Notes under the pieces: model-generated
Seen by the model: only the letters and a program-made list of their open reading frames with translations
Told to the model about the DNA's origin: nothing
The model's database searches: none
Made by a program: the position numbers and the translations under genes
Virus record (IMG/VR): IMGVR_UViG_3300023210_000015
Location: 45,229 to 109,228 of that record
DNA length: 64,000 bases
Direction: 5' to 3' (one strand)
Source: a virus
Shown: one piece after another, positions 1 to 8,330 of the stretch
How positions within the stretch are numbered: the first letter of the stretch is position 1
Layout of the letters: each line of letters begins with the position of its first letter

Positions 1-125
1 ATGTGACAACCCATTATGGCTCTGTAAATGGTTTTTTAAGCGATAGTGGAGTAAAGGTCAAGCAGGATTTTGCTGATCTTTCGGAAAGGGCCGGATACAC
101 TATAGATTCCGGCAATATAGAATAA
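1..125 (+). CDS. 3' end of an unknown gene upstream of the terminase (partial)
   Basis: An open frame entering from the window edge ends at TAA 123-125. The visible 40 residues run from THYGSVNGF to SGNIE. The stop lies two bases before the terminase ATG, so the two genes are probably translationally coupled. The position just upstream of the large terminase would fit a small terminase subunit, but nothing in the visible tail identifies it. Function unknown. Confidence 0.5.
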   Translation, partial: VTTHYGSVNGFLSDSGVKVKQDFADLSERAGYTIDSGNIE

Positions 126-127
126 AT

Positions 128-2047
128 ATGCCAAAAAAACAATATACAACTATAGGAGATATGCTACAAGAGGCTAAAGATGATATAGCTGCCAAAATGG
201 ATTTGTCTTCCAGCAAAAGCATACCTGATATCGTAACATTTTGTGAAGATCAAAAATATCTTGGATTAAGAAAATGCGATGAAGATGGAAATGAAATTGC
301 CAATTTGTATCCTATGCAAATGCTTATTTTAAAAGTATTTTATCGTGGGACGCTTGGTAATGAGGATTTGGTTTTGACGGACGAAGACATAGAACTATTA
401 AAAGAACTTAATTTAGAAGATAATGACCATGGCGATGTCTTAGGAAAATACAATTCAAAGGCTATTTTTAGAGAATTAGTTTTGGTATGGGGAAGACGTT
501 CAGGTAAAACTTTCTTATTCTCTATTATCGCTTTGTATGAAGCCATGAAATTATTAGAAACACCTGGCGGTGATCCTAACGTACTTTATAGACTTGGTGG
601 TGGTGCTGAAATTTCTATTTTAACTGTTGCTATGTCATCTGACCAAGCACACTTGGCGTTTTTGGAAATCAGAGAGAAATTATTACACAGTAAATATTTT
701 GAAGATAAGTTTATGAGGCCAGATGGTATTACTGCTGATTCTATTTATCTGCTTACTCCAAAAGACAAAAAAGATAATGAAGACTGTAAAAAGAAGAATA
801 TCCCTCAGAAAAAGGGATCGATAGTTATCGAAGTGGGTCACAGTAACTCTAGTACACTTAGAGGTAAATCTATTTTCGTTTTGCTGTTTGATGAGATTGC
901 TGCCTACAAAACAACTTCTGGCCCTTCTTCTGATGAAAACATTTATGCTTCTTTAATCCCTTCTGTTAATACTTATTTCCGTATATTTCCTGCGTTGGAT
1001 AAAGATGGTAATCAAAAGGTTGATGAACGCGGAAAAAAAGTGTTCGATAAAATATTTGATGGAAAAATAATTTGTATTTCAACTCCAATGGGCAAAGAAG
1101 GTAAGTTGTATGATTTATACAGTAAAGCCCCAGCCGCAAAACACAGGCTGACTTGCAGATTATCGACATGGGATGTAAATCCATTTTTAACAGAAGATGA
1201 TTTAAGAGCAAATGCGGATTTGCCTGAAGACAAGTTCATGCAAGAGTATGGCGCTGAATTCTCTGGTACTGCTGGTGAAAACTTCTTCCCAAGAGAATGT
1301 GTAGAAGAAATTTTCAAGAAAGGTTATTCCAAGAAAATGAAAACGCATGGCGAACCAGGCACTGTCTATTTTGCTCACTTAGACCCTGCTAGTACAAGCC
1401 ATAACTATGCACTAGCCATCGTGCATAAAGAACTTTCGTATAATAAAGAAACAAAGCAAATAGATTTTAGAGTTGTTGTTGACCATCTTAAATACTGGCA
1501 ACCTCTGCCGAATAAGCCAATCAATGTAGATATGGTAGATGAGTATCTCATCAAAATGAAGAGTTTCTTCTTCTTCGGATTAGTGACATACGATCAATGG
1601 AATAGCGCTTCTAGTATACAAAAAGTGCGTAAGCACGGATTGCCAGCAAAATGCACAAGGTTTAATAACAGATTTAAGATGGCAATTTATGATGAATTAT
1701 ACAATTTGGTTGTTGGTGGGAAAATAGTAATTCCATATAATGACTTATTGATGAATGAAATGATTAATTTACAGAGGAAAATGACCCCTACTGGATGGCG
1801 TGTAGGACCGAAAAAAGCTGGTGGCACACAAACAGACGATTGCGTGGACGCATTGGCTGGTGCTTGCTATCATGCAGTACAAGCCACGTTTAATAGGCTT
1901 CCAACAGGTCAAATAGTAGCTACTACAAACGGGACAGCAGGCAGAAGAATGTGGAATTCGATGCAAGGTCCAATAGGATACGGAACAGGTAGAGAGGTTT
2001 CTAGTAACTTAGAACGCCTTAAATCGTGGCCAAGCCGTTTAAGATAA
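128..2047 (+). CDS. Terminase large subunit (TerL), ATPase-nuclease
   Basis: DNA packaging motor protein that pumps DNA through the portal and cuts the concatemer. The N-terminal ATPase domain has a Walker A motif GRRSGKT at residues 122-128 and a Walker B hydrophobic run ending in FDE (Asp255-Glu256). A coupling-type segment ISTPMGKEG follows near residue 320. The C-terminal RNase H-like nuclease starts with HLDPAS (Asp419) and continues with YDQWNS and a late TDDCVDALA acidic motif. At 639 residues it is in the usual range. There is no strong Shine-Dalgarno; the start lies 2 bp after the preceding stop, suggesting coupling. It opens a head-gene series leading to the portal at 14377. Identity is confident from motifs and order. 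Confidence 0.95.
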   Translation: MPKKQYTTIGDMLQEAKDDIAAKMDLSSSKSIPDIVTFCEDQKYLGLRKCDEDGNEIANLYPMQMLILKVFYRGTLGNEDLVLTDEDIELLKELNLEDNDHGDVLGKYNSKAIFRELVLVWGRRSGKTFLFSIIALYEAMKLLETPGGDPNVLYRLGGGAEISILTVAMSSDQAHLAFLEIREKLLHSKYFEDKFMRPDGITADSIYLLTPKDKKDNEDCKKKNIPQKKGSIVIEVGHSNSSTLRGKSIFVLLFDEIAAYKTTSGPSSDENIYASLIPSVNTYFRIFPALDKDGNQKVDERGKKVFDKIFDGKIICISTPMGKEGKLYDLYSKAPAAKHRLTCRLSTWDVNPFLTEDDLRANADLPEDKFMQEYGAEFSGTAGENFFPRECVEEIFKKGYSKKMKTHGEPGTVYFAHLDPASTSHNYALAIVHKELSYNKETKQIDFRVVVDHLKYWQPLPNKPINVDMVDEYLIKMKSFFFFGLVTYDQWNSASSIQKVRKHGLPAKCTRFNNRFKMAIYDELYNLVVGGKIVIPYNDLLMNEMINLQRKMTPTGWRVGPKKAGGTQTDDCVDALAGACYHAVQATFNRLPTGQIVATTNGTAGRRMWNSMQGPIGYGTGREVSSNLERLKSWPSRLR

Positions 2048-2127
2048 ATAAAGGTAAATTTTTGTTTATTCGGAATGAAAAAAGTAAGTATCGGTATATC
2101 GATTAACATAATGTTCGGAGAATAATA

Positions 2128-3015
2128 ATGGTTAAATACAACCAACAGAAACAAAAAAAAGAAGCACAGATCAAGCCTTATGAAAAAATGTTGCTAGATA
2201 ATCAAAATAAGTATGATACAGATGTTAAAGGCGACAAGATTGAAGATAAACTTCTCGAAGACGAGAGAGGCACCGATGGTGCAAAAGGTGATAAAATTTA
2301 TGAGAAGTTACAAGAGGATGTAAGAACTGGCTCTCCAGATAAAAATACAGAAGGACAGCTTAATGAAGGTTCGACCAAATATAATGACGCTGAACATCGC
2401 AGTGATGGTGGAGAACCATTGATGGATTATCATAAAAAGACGGAGAATGAAGAAATAGCTGATTTTACTAAGGCTAATTCTGGTATGAAAAGAGACAAGA
2501 TGTTTTGGGATAAATACGTTAATTCTCAGATTCCCCCAAAGGGTGGGAACGAAAGTCTCAATGAATTAACCAAGATTGTTGACAATGATCAGTCAAGTCA
2601 GCTTTTGTCCAATTATGATACGAGAGAAGAGATGAGAGAGGCCACACCAGCCGTAAAATCGGCTTCTGCTGACCTCAAAGACGCTGATGCTATCTTATAC
2701 CATATTTACAGAGAAGCGGCTGAGAACGGCAGGGAATTGACAGACCAAGAAAAACAAGCAACTGAAGAAATCAATAGTTATAAAACAAATACATTGGTGG
2801 AGTTGCAAAAAGAAGCTGTTTACTTTCCTCCCGGTGGCGAGCAAATGCCCACTTCACCTAATGGCGATATAAATTGGGCTTATTTCAGAGAACAGAAAAA
2901 GAAAGAAAAAGCACTAAAAGATAAAATTAAACGTGGGCCACCAAAAAAGGGGGAAGAAGACGAATGCGAACCTGGATCGCGTAAAAATCCATGCAGAGGA
3001 CCGAATGTAAAATAA
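2128..3015 (+). CDS. Hypothetical charged protein, 295 aa
   Basis: Not recognised. A hydrophilic protein rich in Lys, Glu and Asp, with no membrane segment and no Cys cluster apart from CEPG and NPCRG near the end. Residues 25-70 hold two similar KGDKI(E/Y)(D/E)KL segments, a short internal duplication. The C-terminus is basic (KKKEKALKDKIKRGPPKKG). GGAG lies 9 bp upstream of the ATG. It sits directly behind the terminase and overlaps the next start by TAATG, so it belongs to the head operon. It could be a scaffold-like or internal head protein, but this is inference from composition and place. Confidence 0.75.
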   Translation: MVKYNQQKQKKEAQIKPYEKMLLDNQNKYDTDVKGDKIEDKLLEDERGTDGAKGDKIYEKLQEDVRTGSPDKNTEGQLNEGSTKYNDAEHRSDGGEPLMDYHKKTENEEIADFTKANSGMKRDKMFWDKYVNSQIPPKGGNESLNELTKIVDNDQSSQLLSNYDTREEMREATPAVKSASADLKDADAILYHIYREAAENGRELTDQEKQATEEINSYKTNTLVELQKEAVYFPPGGEQMPTSPNGDINWAYFREQKKKEKALKDKIKRGPPKKGEEDECEPGSRKNPCRGPNVK

Positions 3016-3245
3016 TGAAAATCATTAAATCAAAAAAAGTTGCTCAATATATTGATGAAGGTATCAAAAGACCGTTACATAGGGATGAAAAATTTAGAGC
3101 CACTGTTTATCTTGATGTGTTTGCAAAAGATAAAGTTGATGCTCAATCTAAATTGAATCAAATGCTTGAAAGTTTATACCCTGATTTAGATTTATTTACT
3201 ATTGTTGACGTTAAATCTTGGACTGAAATTAAAAACATTGGATAA
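3015..3245 (+). CDS. Small hypothetical protein with N-terminal KKVAQ peptide, 76 aa
   Basis: The start at 3015 overlaps the previous stop as TAATG; a longer frame from 2991 is possible but would overlap further. The protein begins MKIIKSKKVAQYIDEG and then has an alternating hydrophobic pattern (FRATVYLDVFAKD, LFTIVDVKSW) suggesting a small alpha/beta domain. The KKVAQ near the N-terminus is the same peptide seen near the start of the protein at 8331. No family recognised. Confidence 0.75.
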   Translation: MKIIKSKKVAQYIDEGIKRPLHRDEKFRATVYLDVFAKDKVDAQSKLNQMLESLYPDLDLFTIVDVKSWTEIKNIG

Positions 3246-3246
3246 A

Positions 3247-3774
3247 ATGAATTGGTATCATCAGATTAAAACTGCTATAAGGGGCAATCTGGAAAGAATG
3301 AACGATCCAGATACATATCCTTATCAACATTCTAAGCCCGGCGAAATTAGCGACGGGCAGCTTTCTTATTTGACACAATTCGGGGATGAAAGCGGGAATT
3401 CTGGCTCTGCATCTATTGGAGGTCGTAGATTCAGAAACAAAAAAGCCCCTCGTGATTGGAGTTCAAAATCGAATGAATATGACTGGGACGGTACTTCATC
3501 TTGGAAAATGGAAGATTTACCAGAATCCGATCATATGTTTGTTACAGATGATGATTCAACAATGATGGGGACAGGCAAGGGTGTAGACAGTACAACTAGA
3601 CAAGATTTTACCGATAGTAGAGATAGATTGCCAACAGATAAAGAAACTTTTGGCCCTGACCCTCGTGGTCCACACAATATGTGGAAACCGTGGGGCGATA
3701 ATCAGAAAAGAAAAAAAAGTTTATATGACAAAACGAGAGAGAGAGTGAAAGGAGCATATCATGGCCGAATATAG
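3247..3774 (+). CDS. MNWY-type hypothetical protein, 175 aa
   Basis: The start is chosen at 3247, 1 bp after the previous stop, because it gives the N-terminus MNWYHQIKTAI, which matches the MNWY starts of genes at 45546, 45926, 50326 and 50769; a longer frame from 3202 would overlap the upstream gene. The rest is hydrophilic and probably disordered, rich in Asp, Gly, Ser and Arg (for example PRDWSSKSNEYDWDGTSSW). No enzyme motif seen. Overlaps the next gene by 14 bp. Possibly a packaged cargo or structural protein; function unknown. Confidence 0.7.
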   Translation: MNWYHQIKTAIRGNLERMNDPDTYPYQHSKPGEISDGQLSYLTQFGDESGNSGSASIGGRRFRNKKAPRDWSSKSNEYDWDGTSSWKMEDLPESDHMFVTDDDSTMMGTGKGVDSTTRQDFTDSRDRLPTDKETFGPDPRGPHNMWKPWGDNQKRKKSLYDKTRERVKGAYHGRI

Positions 3775-4483
3775 AGTTAAAGTAAATCCAAACTTTTTAG
3801 GAGAGTTGACGCTTCCGTTTTTGGATGTACCAGTTACAGCGAATCAAAGGATTGTGTTAAATGAGCAGCAATATCGTGATGGTCTAATTCAGGGAGCGAT
3901 CAAAAGGAATTATCTTATTGATGACACTCCGCAAGAAGCTGTTGTGGAAGAAGTCGTAGAGGAAGTTGTGGAAGAAGTCGTAGAGGAAGTTGAAGCTGTT
4001 CATCCAACAGAAGATATCGAAGAAGTTGAGATAGAGGAAGATATTGATCCCACGTTAGGCGAACCTGAAACTACTCCTATCGTTTGGGATGCTGAAGAGC
4101 AAGTGGCTGTAGATGCCAAAACTGGCATGAAGAAAATGCTAAAACAATTGAAAGGCGTAGAAATGGATGTCGCAGTTGGCGATATCGATTTTGATAAAGT
4201 CGAAGAAGAAAAAAAGGTTGCAAAGAAAACTCGAAAGAGGACAGTGAAGAAAGCTGCGAAGAAAACCAAAAGAGTTAAAAAGGCCAAGAAGGCCAAGAAA
4301 ACAGCTAAAAAGGTAAAAAAGGGTAAAACCCTTCCATTGCCATCTTCTGGAGATATCGAATTTATTGATAGTCCAGCCAATGATGGTGAGATTTCTTTTG
4401 TCGATGAAGAGCAACGAATCGAAAAGATTAAAAAGCATCCTGTTCTAAATAAGAAATTAGAAAATAACGAGGAAGTTGGTTAA
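3761..4483 (+). CDS. Hypothetical protein with Val-Glu repeats and Lys-rich tail, 240 aa
   Basis: Preceded by AAAGGAG. An N-terminal globular segment of about 60 residues (YRVKVNPNFLGELTLPF) is followed by an acidic Val/Glu repeat encoded by two exact 24-bp copies (3941-3988), and then by a strongly basic Lys/Ala-rich run at residues 150-190 that resembles histone H1-like tails. Such tails usually bind nucleic acid or acidic partners. The alternating acidic and basic blocks suggest a scaffold or internal head protein. Overlaps the next gene by TAATG. Family unknown. Confidence 0.75.
   Translation: MAEYRVKVNPNFLGELTLPFLDVPVTANQRIVLNEQQYRDGLIQGAIKRNYLIDDTPQEAVVEEVVEEVVEEVVEEVEAVHPTEDIEEVEIEEDIDPTLGEPETTPIVWDAEEQVAVDAKTGMKKMLKQLKGVEMDVAVGDIDFDKVEEEKKVAKKTRKRTVKKAAKKTKRVKKAKKAKKTAKKVKKGKTLPLPSSGDIEFIDSPANDGEISFVDEEQRIEKIKKHPVLNKKLENNEEVG
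3941..3988 (+). repeat. Two tandem 24-bp repeats coding for Val-Val-Glu-Glu units
   Basis: Two exact copies of a 24-bp unit beginning GTTGTGGAAGAAGTC lie at 3941-3964 and 3965-3988 inside the gene at 3761, giving a short EEVVEEVV run. It is likely a slippage-prone site that changes the length of the acidic segment. Confidence 0.85.
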
Positions 4484-5067
4484 TGATATTTATTGATTCC
4501 GCAAAAAGCAAGAAAAAGAATAAAAAAAAAGATGATTTTTTCAAAGTATACTGGAAGCTCCTTGAGCCGCCAGCATACGTTGATTTAATGGTTGCGGATA
4601 TTTTGTGGAATTCGACATTAACTAAATTAGCAAATAAGAATTTAAAAGAAGTATCACTAAAAGGCACATTACATAAGAATGATAGTGGATTTGTTTATGT
4701 AAAAGTAGATGATGATGTGATACACGGAATGTATACGCTGATTGATGAAGAAGGTATTAGTGAACCTCCTTATTTTGGTAAGGGCGACAAAAAAATTGGG
4801 GCACATATTTCTGCTATTTCTCAAGATGAACTTGAAGAAAAAGATGTTGACATCAAAGACATTAAAGAAATAGGTGATGAAGTTAATTTCACTTTAGGTG
4901 AAATGTATTCTACTAACCCTGACGGATGGGATGAAATGAAGAAGGTATATTTCATTTCTGTAGACGCTCCTGAACTCAAAGAGATAAGAAAAAGTTATGG
5001 GTTGCCAGCGACGTACAAAAATAAAGGTCATGATTTTCATATTACAGTAGCAGTTGAAAAGGCGTAA
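4483..5067 (+). CDS. 2H phosphoesterase-like protein, 194 aa
   Basis: I see two H-x-(S/T)-x motifs, AHISAI (His108, Ser110) and FHITVA (His186, Thr188), about 78 residues apart. This is the signature of the 2H phosphoesterase superfamily, whose members open 2',3'-cyclic phosphates or process 2'-5' linkages in RNA ends and nucleotides. The N-terminus is lysine-rich (SKKKNKKKDD) followed by YWKLLEPPAYVDL. Start overlaps the previous stop (TAATG). Two cREC-like proteins, themselves predicted to act on cyclic phosphates, are encoded at 5945 and 6421, which supports an RNA-end-processing role. Family assignment is from motifs; the exact substrate is unknown. Confidence 0.7.
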   Translation: MIFIDSAKSKKKNKKKDDFFKVYWKLLEPPAYVDLMVADILWNSTLTKLANKNLKEVSLKGTLHKNDSGFVYVKVDDDVIHGMYTLIDEEGISEPPYFGKGDKKIGAHISAISQDELEEKDVDIKDIKEIGDEVNFTLGEMYSTNPDGWDEMKKVYFISVDAPELKEIRKSYGLPATYKNKGHDFHITVAVEKA

Positions 5068-5069
5068 AA

Positions 5070-5900
5070 ATGGATAACGTTTGGGACATTTTGACAAAAG
5101 AGTTAGCATACTATGGAGTTAACCTCACAAATTCTAGTGAATGCTCTGTCGCTTTTGGTAACAAGATAAAGAAAGCTCCAACAAAAAATGTCATAGGGAG
5201 TATTGAGAAACGTATTAGACATAACGGTTTGCTTTTGGAAGAACTGTTTAGCGAACTGATAGAACTTCTGGGACAAACACAACCAATATCCACAAAAGAC
5301 CCACTCGATGAAATCACAATAAAGTTTTTTGTAAACTCTCTCAAAGCAACATGCGATTTTGTTGGTTTTTTATGCCATGAATGCGACTTTGTAGATAACG
5401 CTATAAAAAAGAGATTAAGTTCTGAATTACCGCAAGCTTTAAATAGAGATTATACAGAATTTCCAAAAGAAGTGATCTTATCATTGCCAGACTTAAAGAT
5501 CAATATTGATTGGGTATATAGGAATATGTCAATCTTAAATTACATTAGATCGCTTTTGGAGTTCGCAAGACTTGGCCCTAACAGTATCCAAAAAATGAAT
5601 ATCAAAATAGCCAGAGGTATTTCTGGTCCTTGGGCCAATCTAGACTTGCCTATGTTGGAAAGAAAATTTCCATATGCAGATATTGCTGAAGAGATGTCAG
5701 GAAGACGCAGAGATATCCGACACCAATTAAGATACGAAAAAGGCTTTATGCATTACAACGATCCTTCTGGTAAGGTGGGAGAAGGTCATTATTGGCGTGA
5801 AATACGCAACGAACCTTTCTCTTGGTCTGCCGGAAACACAGAGAGTCCATATCCATCTAGACATACCCTTTCCCGTTGGGGTTCACGTTCTTCACAGTAA
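5070..5900 (+). CDS. Hypothetical protein, 276 aa
   Basis: Not recognised. Mostly helical-looking sequence with hydrophobic heptads (LLLEELFSELIELL, FFVNSLKATCDFVGFL) in the first half and a Pro/Ser/Arg-rich tail (GNTESPYPSRHTLSRWGS). No membrane segment clear enough to call. The start is 2 bp after the previous stop. It separates the 2H-like gene from the two cREC-like genes in one tightly spaced transcription unit, so a shared role is possible, but the sequence itself gives no function. Confidence 0.75.
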   Translation: MDNVWDILTKELAYYGVNLTNSSECSVAFGNKIKKAPTKNVIGSIEKRIRHNGLLLEELFSELIELLGQTQPISTKDPLDEITIKFFVNSLKATCDFVGFLCHECDFVDNAIKKRLSSELPQALNRDYTEFPKEVILSLPDLKINIDWVYRNMSILNYIRSLLEFARLGPNSIQKMNIKIARGISGPWANLDLPMLERKFPYADIAEEMSGRRRDIRHQLRYEKGFMHYNDPSGKVGEGHYWREIRNEPFSWSAGNTESPYPSRHTLSRWGSRSSQ

Positions 5901-5944
5901 AGGAATTACTCTAGAATATCAGAATTATATTCTTGGAGAATTCT

Positions 5945-6424
5945 ATGTTTAAAATTTTTATCTTAGAAGATAACCATGAACGCATTGAGTGGTTTAAAGA
6001 TATGTTCAAGGGAAATGAACTAGATATAACGAAAAACGCAAAAAAGGCGATTAAGCAGATGTCTAAAAATCGTTATGATATCATTTTCCTAGATCATGAC
6101 TTGGGTGAAGAGGACTTGGCATTAACTGGCCGTGAAGTAGCTAGACAAATGAAAAAACGCAAGATTGCTAGAGATACTCCTGTAGTCTTGCATTCAAAAA
6201 ATCCGCATAATAGAAGAAAAATGTTAAGACATTTATTAGAGTATAAAAAGGATATTGTACGAACTATTTACTCTGATTTAAGGAAATACACATTGGCCGA
6301 AATATACGAAAAAATTAGAGTCAAGTGTGTGAGTAAAAAAGTTCGGAGGAAGTTTAGGAAAACAATTAGAAATCTTGTAAAAGATGATAATTCTTCCGAA
6401 ATTAAAGATAGGATAATAACATGA
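5945..6424 (+). CDS. cREC-like protein (cyclic-phosphate-processing receiver domain), 159 aa
   Basis: The start is set at 5945 because TTGGAGAAT lies at the right distance upstream; 5933 is in frame but has no site. The protein has a receiver-like fold signature: FILEDN at the N-terminus, FLDHDLG at residues 48-54, then TGREVA and a conserved HSKNPHNR segment (His83, Asn86, Pro87). The LDHDLG...G..VA...HS.NP..R pattern is that of the cREC family, which is predicted to process cyclic phosphates in RNA repair or conflict systems. The C-terminus is a basic helix-rich extension. ATGA overlap with the paralogous next gene. Confidence 0.75.
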   Translation: MFKIFILEDNHERIEWFKDMFKGNELDITKNAKKAIKQMSKNRYDIIFLDHDLGEEDLALTGREVARQMKKRKIARDTPVVLHSKNPHNRRKMLRHLLEYKKDIVRTIYSDLRKYTLAEIYEKIRVKCVSKKVRRKFRKTIRNLVKDDNSSEIKDRIIT

Positions 6425-7239
6425 CTAAAATATTCGTATTAGAAGATTGCCCCGAAAGAACAGAGTGGTTTAAAAAGACATTCAGCGAATGTGATCTTTG
6501 TATTGTGCAGACTGTGAAACAAGCATGTTCTGAATTAGAGAACAATGAATTTGATTTTATCTTTCTAGATAGGGATTTGGGAAATCCGCACGAGAATGGT
6601 GAAGATGTAGCGTGGCATATGATGGAAAATAAATTGGCAGAAAAAACACCAGTTATCATTCACTCTGTAAACAAACGTGGACAAAGAGTAATAAGCCGTT
6701 ATCTTGGAAGATATAAAGATAATGTCGAAGTGTTAGATTTCAACCGTCTCAAACACCATTCCGCTGACGAAATTCTGAAGACATCACAAACTGATACAAA
6801 AACCGTTAAAGAAAGTCAATCTGTTGTTGATTTCCTTGTTAATAATTTGTCCATAGTTACAGACAAAAGTATAAATGGTGATGTGTTCCAGAGTCGCAAG
6901 GCTCGTGCCGCTGCTGCTGTTTTTTGTATATGGAAAAACGGTAAAAACAAAATCAGTTCTAATGTATATAGAAAACCTTTACAAATATCTGAAAAAGACA
7001 TACAGATTATGGAAAAAGAGAATTTTATTAAATGTATAGGTAATAATTTGAAAATTACTCCTGAAGGTTCTGAAATTATTAAAACTATGATTTTGGGAGA
7101 TGATCGTTCTAGTTTCGAGAAAAAAGGAAATGAATCTATCAGCTTACACCAAGCGGAATCGAACATTAAAAAGAAAAAGAAACACAAAGAAGGTCAACGG
7201 TTGGCATCGACCAATTGGTGGGACAGATTTGAGAAATAA
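6421..7239 (+). CDS. Second cREC-like protein with C-terminal winged-helix-like extension, 272 aa
   Basis: The N-terminal 120 residues are a paralogue of the upstream protein: FVLEDCPERTEWFK, FLDRDLGNP, GEDVAWHM and IIHSVNKRGQR align with its motifs, with the first His of the LDHD motif changed to Arg. Residues 130-220 look like a winged helix-turn-helix (NNLKITPEGSEIIK), which might bind nucleic acid. The tail is basic (KKKKKHKEGQR) and ends TNWWDRFEK. ATGA coupling to the first copy suggests that both are made together. The domain duplication with different C-termini suggests division of labour, for example catalysis versus targeting; this is inference. Confidence 0.72.
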   Translation: MTKIFVLEDCPERTEWFKKTFSECDLCIVQTVKQACSELENNEFDFIFLDRDLGNPHENGEDVAWHMMENKLAEKTPVIIHSVNKRGQRVISRYLGRYKDNVEVLDFNRLKHHSADEILKTSQTDTKTVKESQSVVDFLVNNLSIVTDKSINGDVFQSRKARAAAAVFCIWKNGKNKISSNVYRKPLQISEKDIQIMEKENFIKCIGNNLKITPEGSEIIKTMILGDDRSSFEKKGNESISLHQAESNIKKKKKHKEGQRLASTNWWDRFEK

Positions 7240-7680
7240 ATGAATAGAGTACGCATAACAGTTTATAAGCCAATAAAAAACATAGAAGAGAAAAAAGACA
7301 TTAAACAACCTCTTCTTTGGTATGATACTTTTTATAAGAAAATGCTTAATTTTGATGCGACAGCTTTAGATTTCGACTATAGACCTGAAAAATATATAGA
7401 GTTGAACGACGGATCACGGGTGCCGGAATCAGAAGCCACAGACCAGCAAAAAAAGGAATTTGCCGTACAAGAGATTTATCTATCGAGGCCAAAACCAAGA
7501 ATCGAACAAAGAATTATTCGTCGTAAAGAAATTGACAATGATGTTTTGTCTGATGTGACTAGAGATTTTGATCCAATAGATGAGACTAAAGAAACAATGG
7601 TTTTTAGTATACCAAAAAATGAGGAAGATGATTTGGTTTTCATCCTAGAAAGAAAAAGACTTAATTACGAGATAAAATAA
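7240..7680 (+). CDS. Hypothetical protein, 146 aa
   Basis: Not recognised. Begins right after the previous stop and overlaps the DUF192 gene by TAATG. Beta-rich start (RVRITVYKP), then a hydrophilic middle (QRIIRRKEIDND) and a hydrophobic strand near the end (DDLVFILERKRL). No catalytic motif or signal peptide visible. Confidence 0.7.
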   Translation: MNRVRITVYKPIKNIEEKKDIKQPLLWYDTFYKKMLNFDATALDFDYRPEKYIELNDGSRVPESEATDQQKKEFAVQEIYLSRPKPRIEQRIIRRKEIDNDVLSDVTRDFDPIDETKETMVFSIPKNEEDDLVFILERKRLNYEIK

Positions 7681-8096
7681 TGAAAAAGACAACATTATAT
7701 GTAGAAGTCGCCGACACTCCAACAAAACAAGCGAATGGTTTGATGTTTCGTAAAGAACTAGAACCATATTCTGGTATGTTGTTCAGATTTGGTAATCCAA
7801 AAGTTCTAAGTTTTTGGGGATTAAACACTTATATTCCTCTTGATATCGCTTTTATTTCACCAGAAAATAAGATAGTTAAAATTAGTAGAATTAAACCTTT
7901 CTCTAAGGATGGTGTATGCAGCGATGTAGATTGCACAATGGCCGTTGAAGCTAATGATGGGTTTTTTGCGTCTCATGGCATTAAAGTCGGAGATGTAATG
8001 AGATTATCTGATGATGATAATTGTGATGCGGTAATTTTTGGTAATGAAAAGGATATTGATGAGCATGAATTTACATTGAAAGATATATTTAGCTAA
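7680..8096 (+). CDS. DUF192 family protein, 138 aa
   Basis: Matches the DUF192 pattern: a start with VEVADTPTKQANGLMFRKEL, then GMLFRFGNPKVLSFWGLNTYIPLDIAFI, then the strand KIVKISRIKPFS and a MAVEANDGFFASHGIKVGD segment. Cellular members are small single-domain proteins of unknown biochemical role, often exported; this one has no signal peptide, so it probably works in the cytoplasm or in the virion. Neighbours overlap by TAATG on both sides, placing it in the same operon as the RNA-processing-like genes. Function of the family is not established. Confidence 0.8.
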   Translation: MKKTTLYVEVADTPTKQANGLMFRKELEPYSGMLFRFGNPKVLSFWGLNTYIPLDIAFISPENKIVKISRIKPFSKDGVCSDVDCTMAVEANDGFFASHGIKVGDVMRLSDDDNCDAVIFGNEKDIDEHEFTLKDIFS

Positions 8097-8326
8097 TGAA
8101 AACAATAAAAACTGCAAGATTTTCATCAAGAAGAGAACGTTTAACGGGTTTGCATGAACAAGCGACTGAAAAGTTCGAAGATTTATGTAATCGATTGGGG
8201 CTAAATAGATTGGATGTTATTGGGGATTTTCGGTTAGGAAAAAAACCTGAAAATGAAGAACTTGCTTTAGCTATAGATGATGTCATAAAATTACAAAATT
8301 TATTAGATATAGGTGATGAAATATAA
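8096..8326 (+). CDS. Small hypothetical protein, 76 aa
   Basis: Begins MKTIKTARFSSRRERL and continues with a predicted helical body (ATEKFEDLCNRLGLNRLDVIGDF). The KTAR near the N-terminus is a variant of the K-x-A-Q peptide seen in neighbours. Coupled by TAATG to the DUF192 gene. No family recognised. Confidence 0.65.
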   Translation: MKTIKTARFSSRRERLTGLHEQATEKFEDLCNRLGLNRLDVIGDFRLGKKPENEELALAIDDVIKLQNLLDIGDEI

Positions 8327-8330
8327 TTTA

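Noticed and set aside
4000-4438. Minus-strand frames opposite the Lys-rich and Val-Glu-rich coding region
   Set aside because: Their Phe/Leu/Ser-rich sequence is just the complement of AAR and GAR codons on the plus strand.
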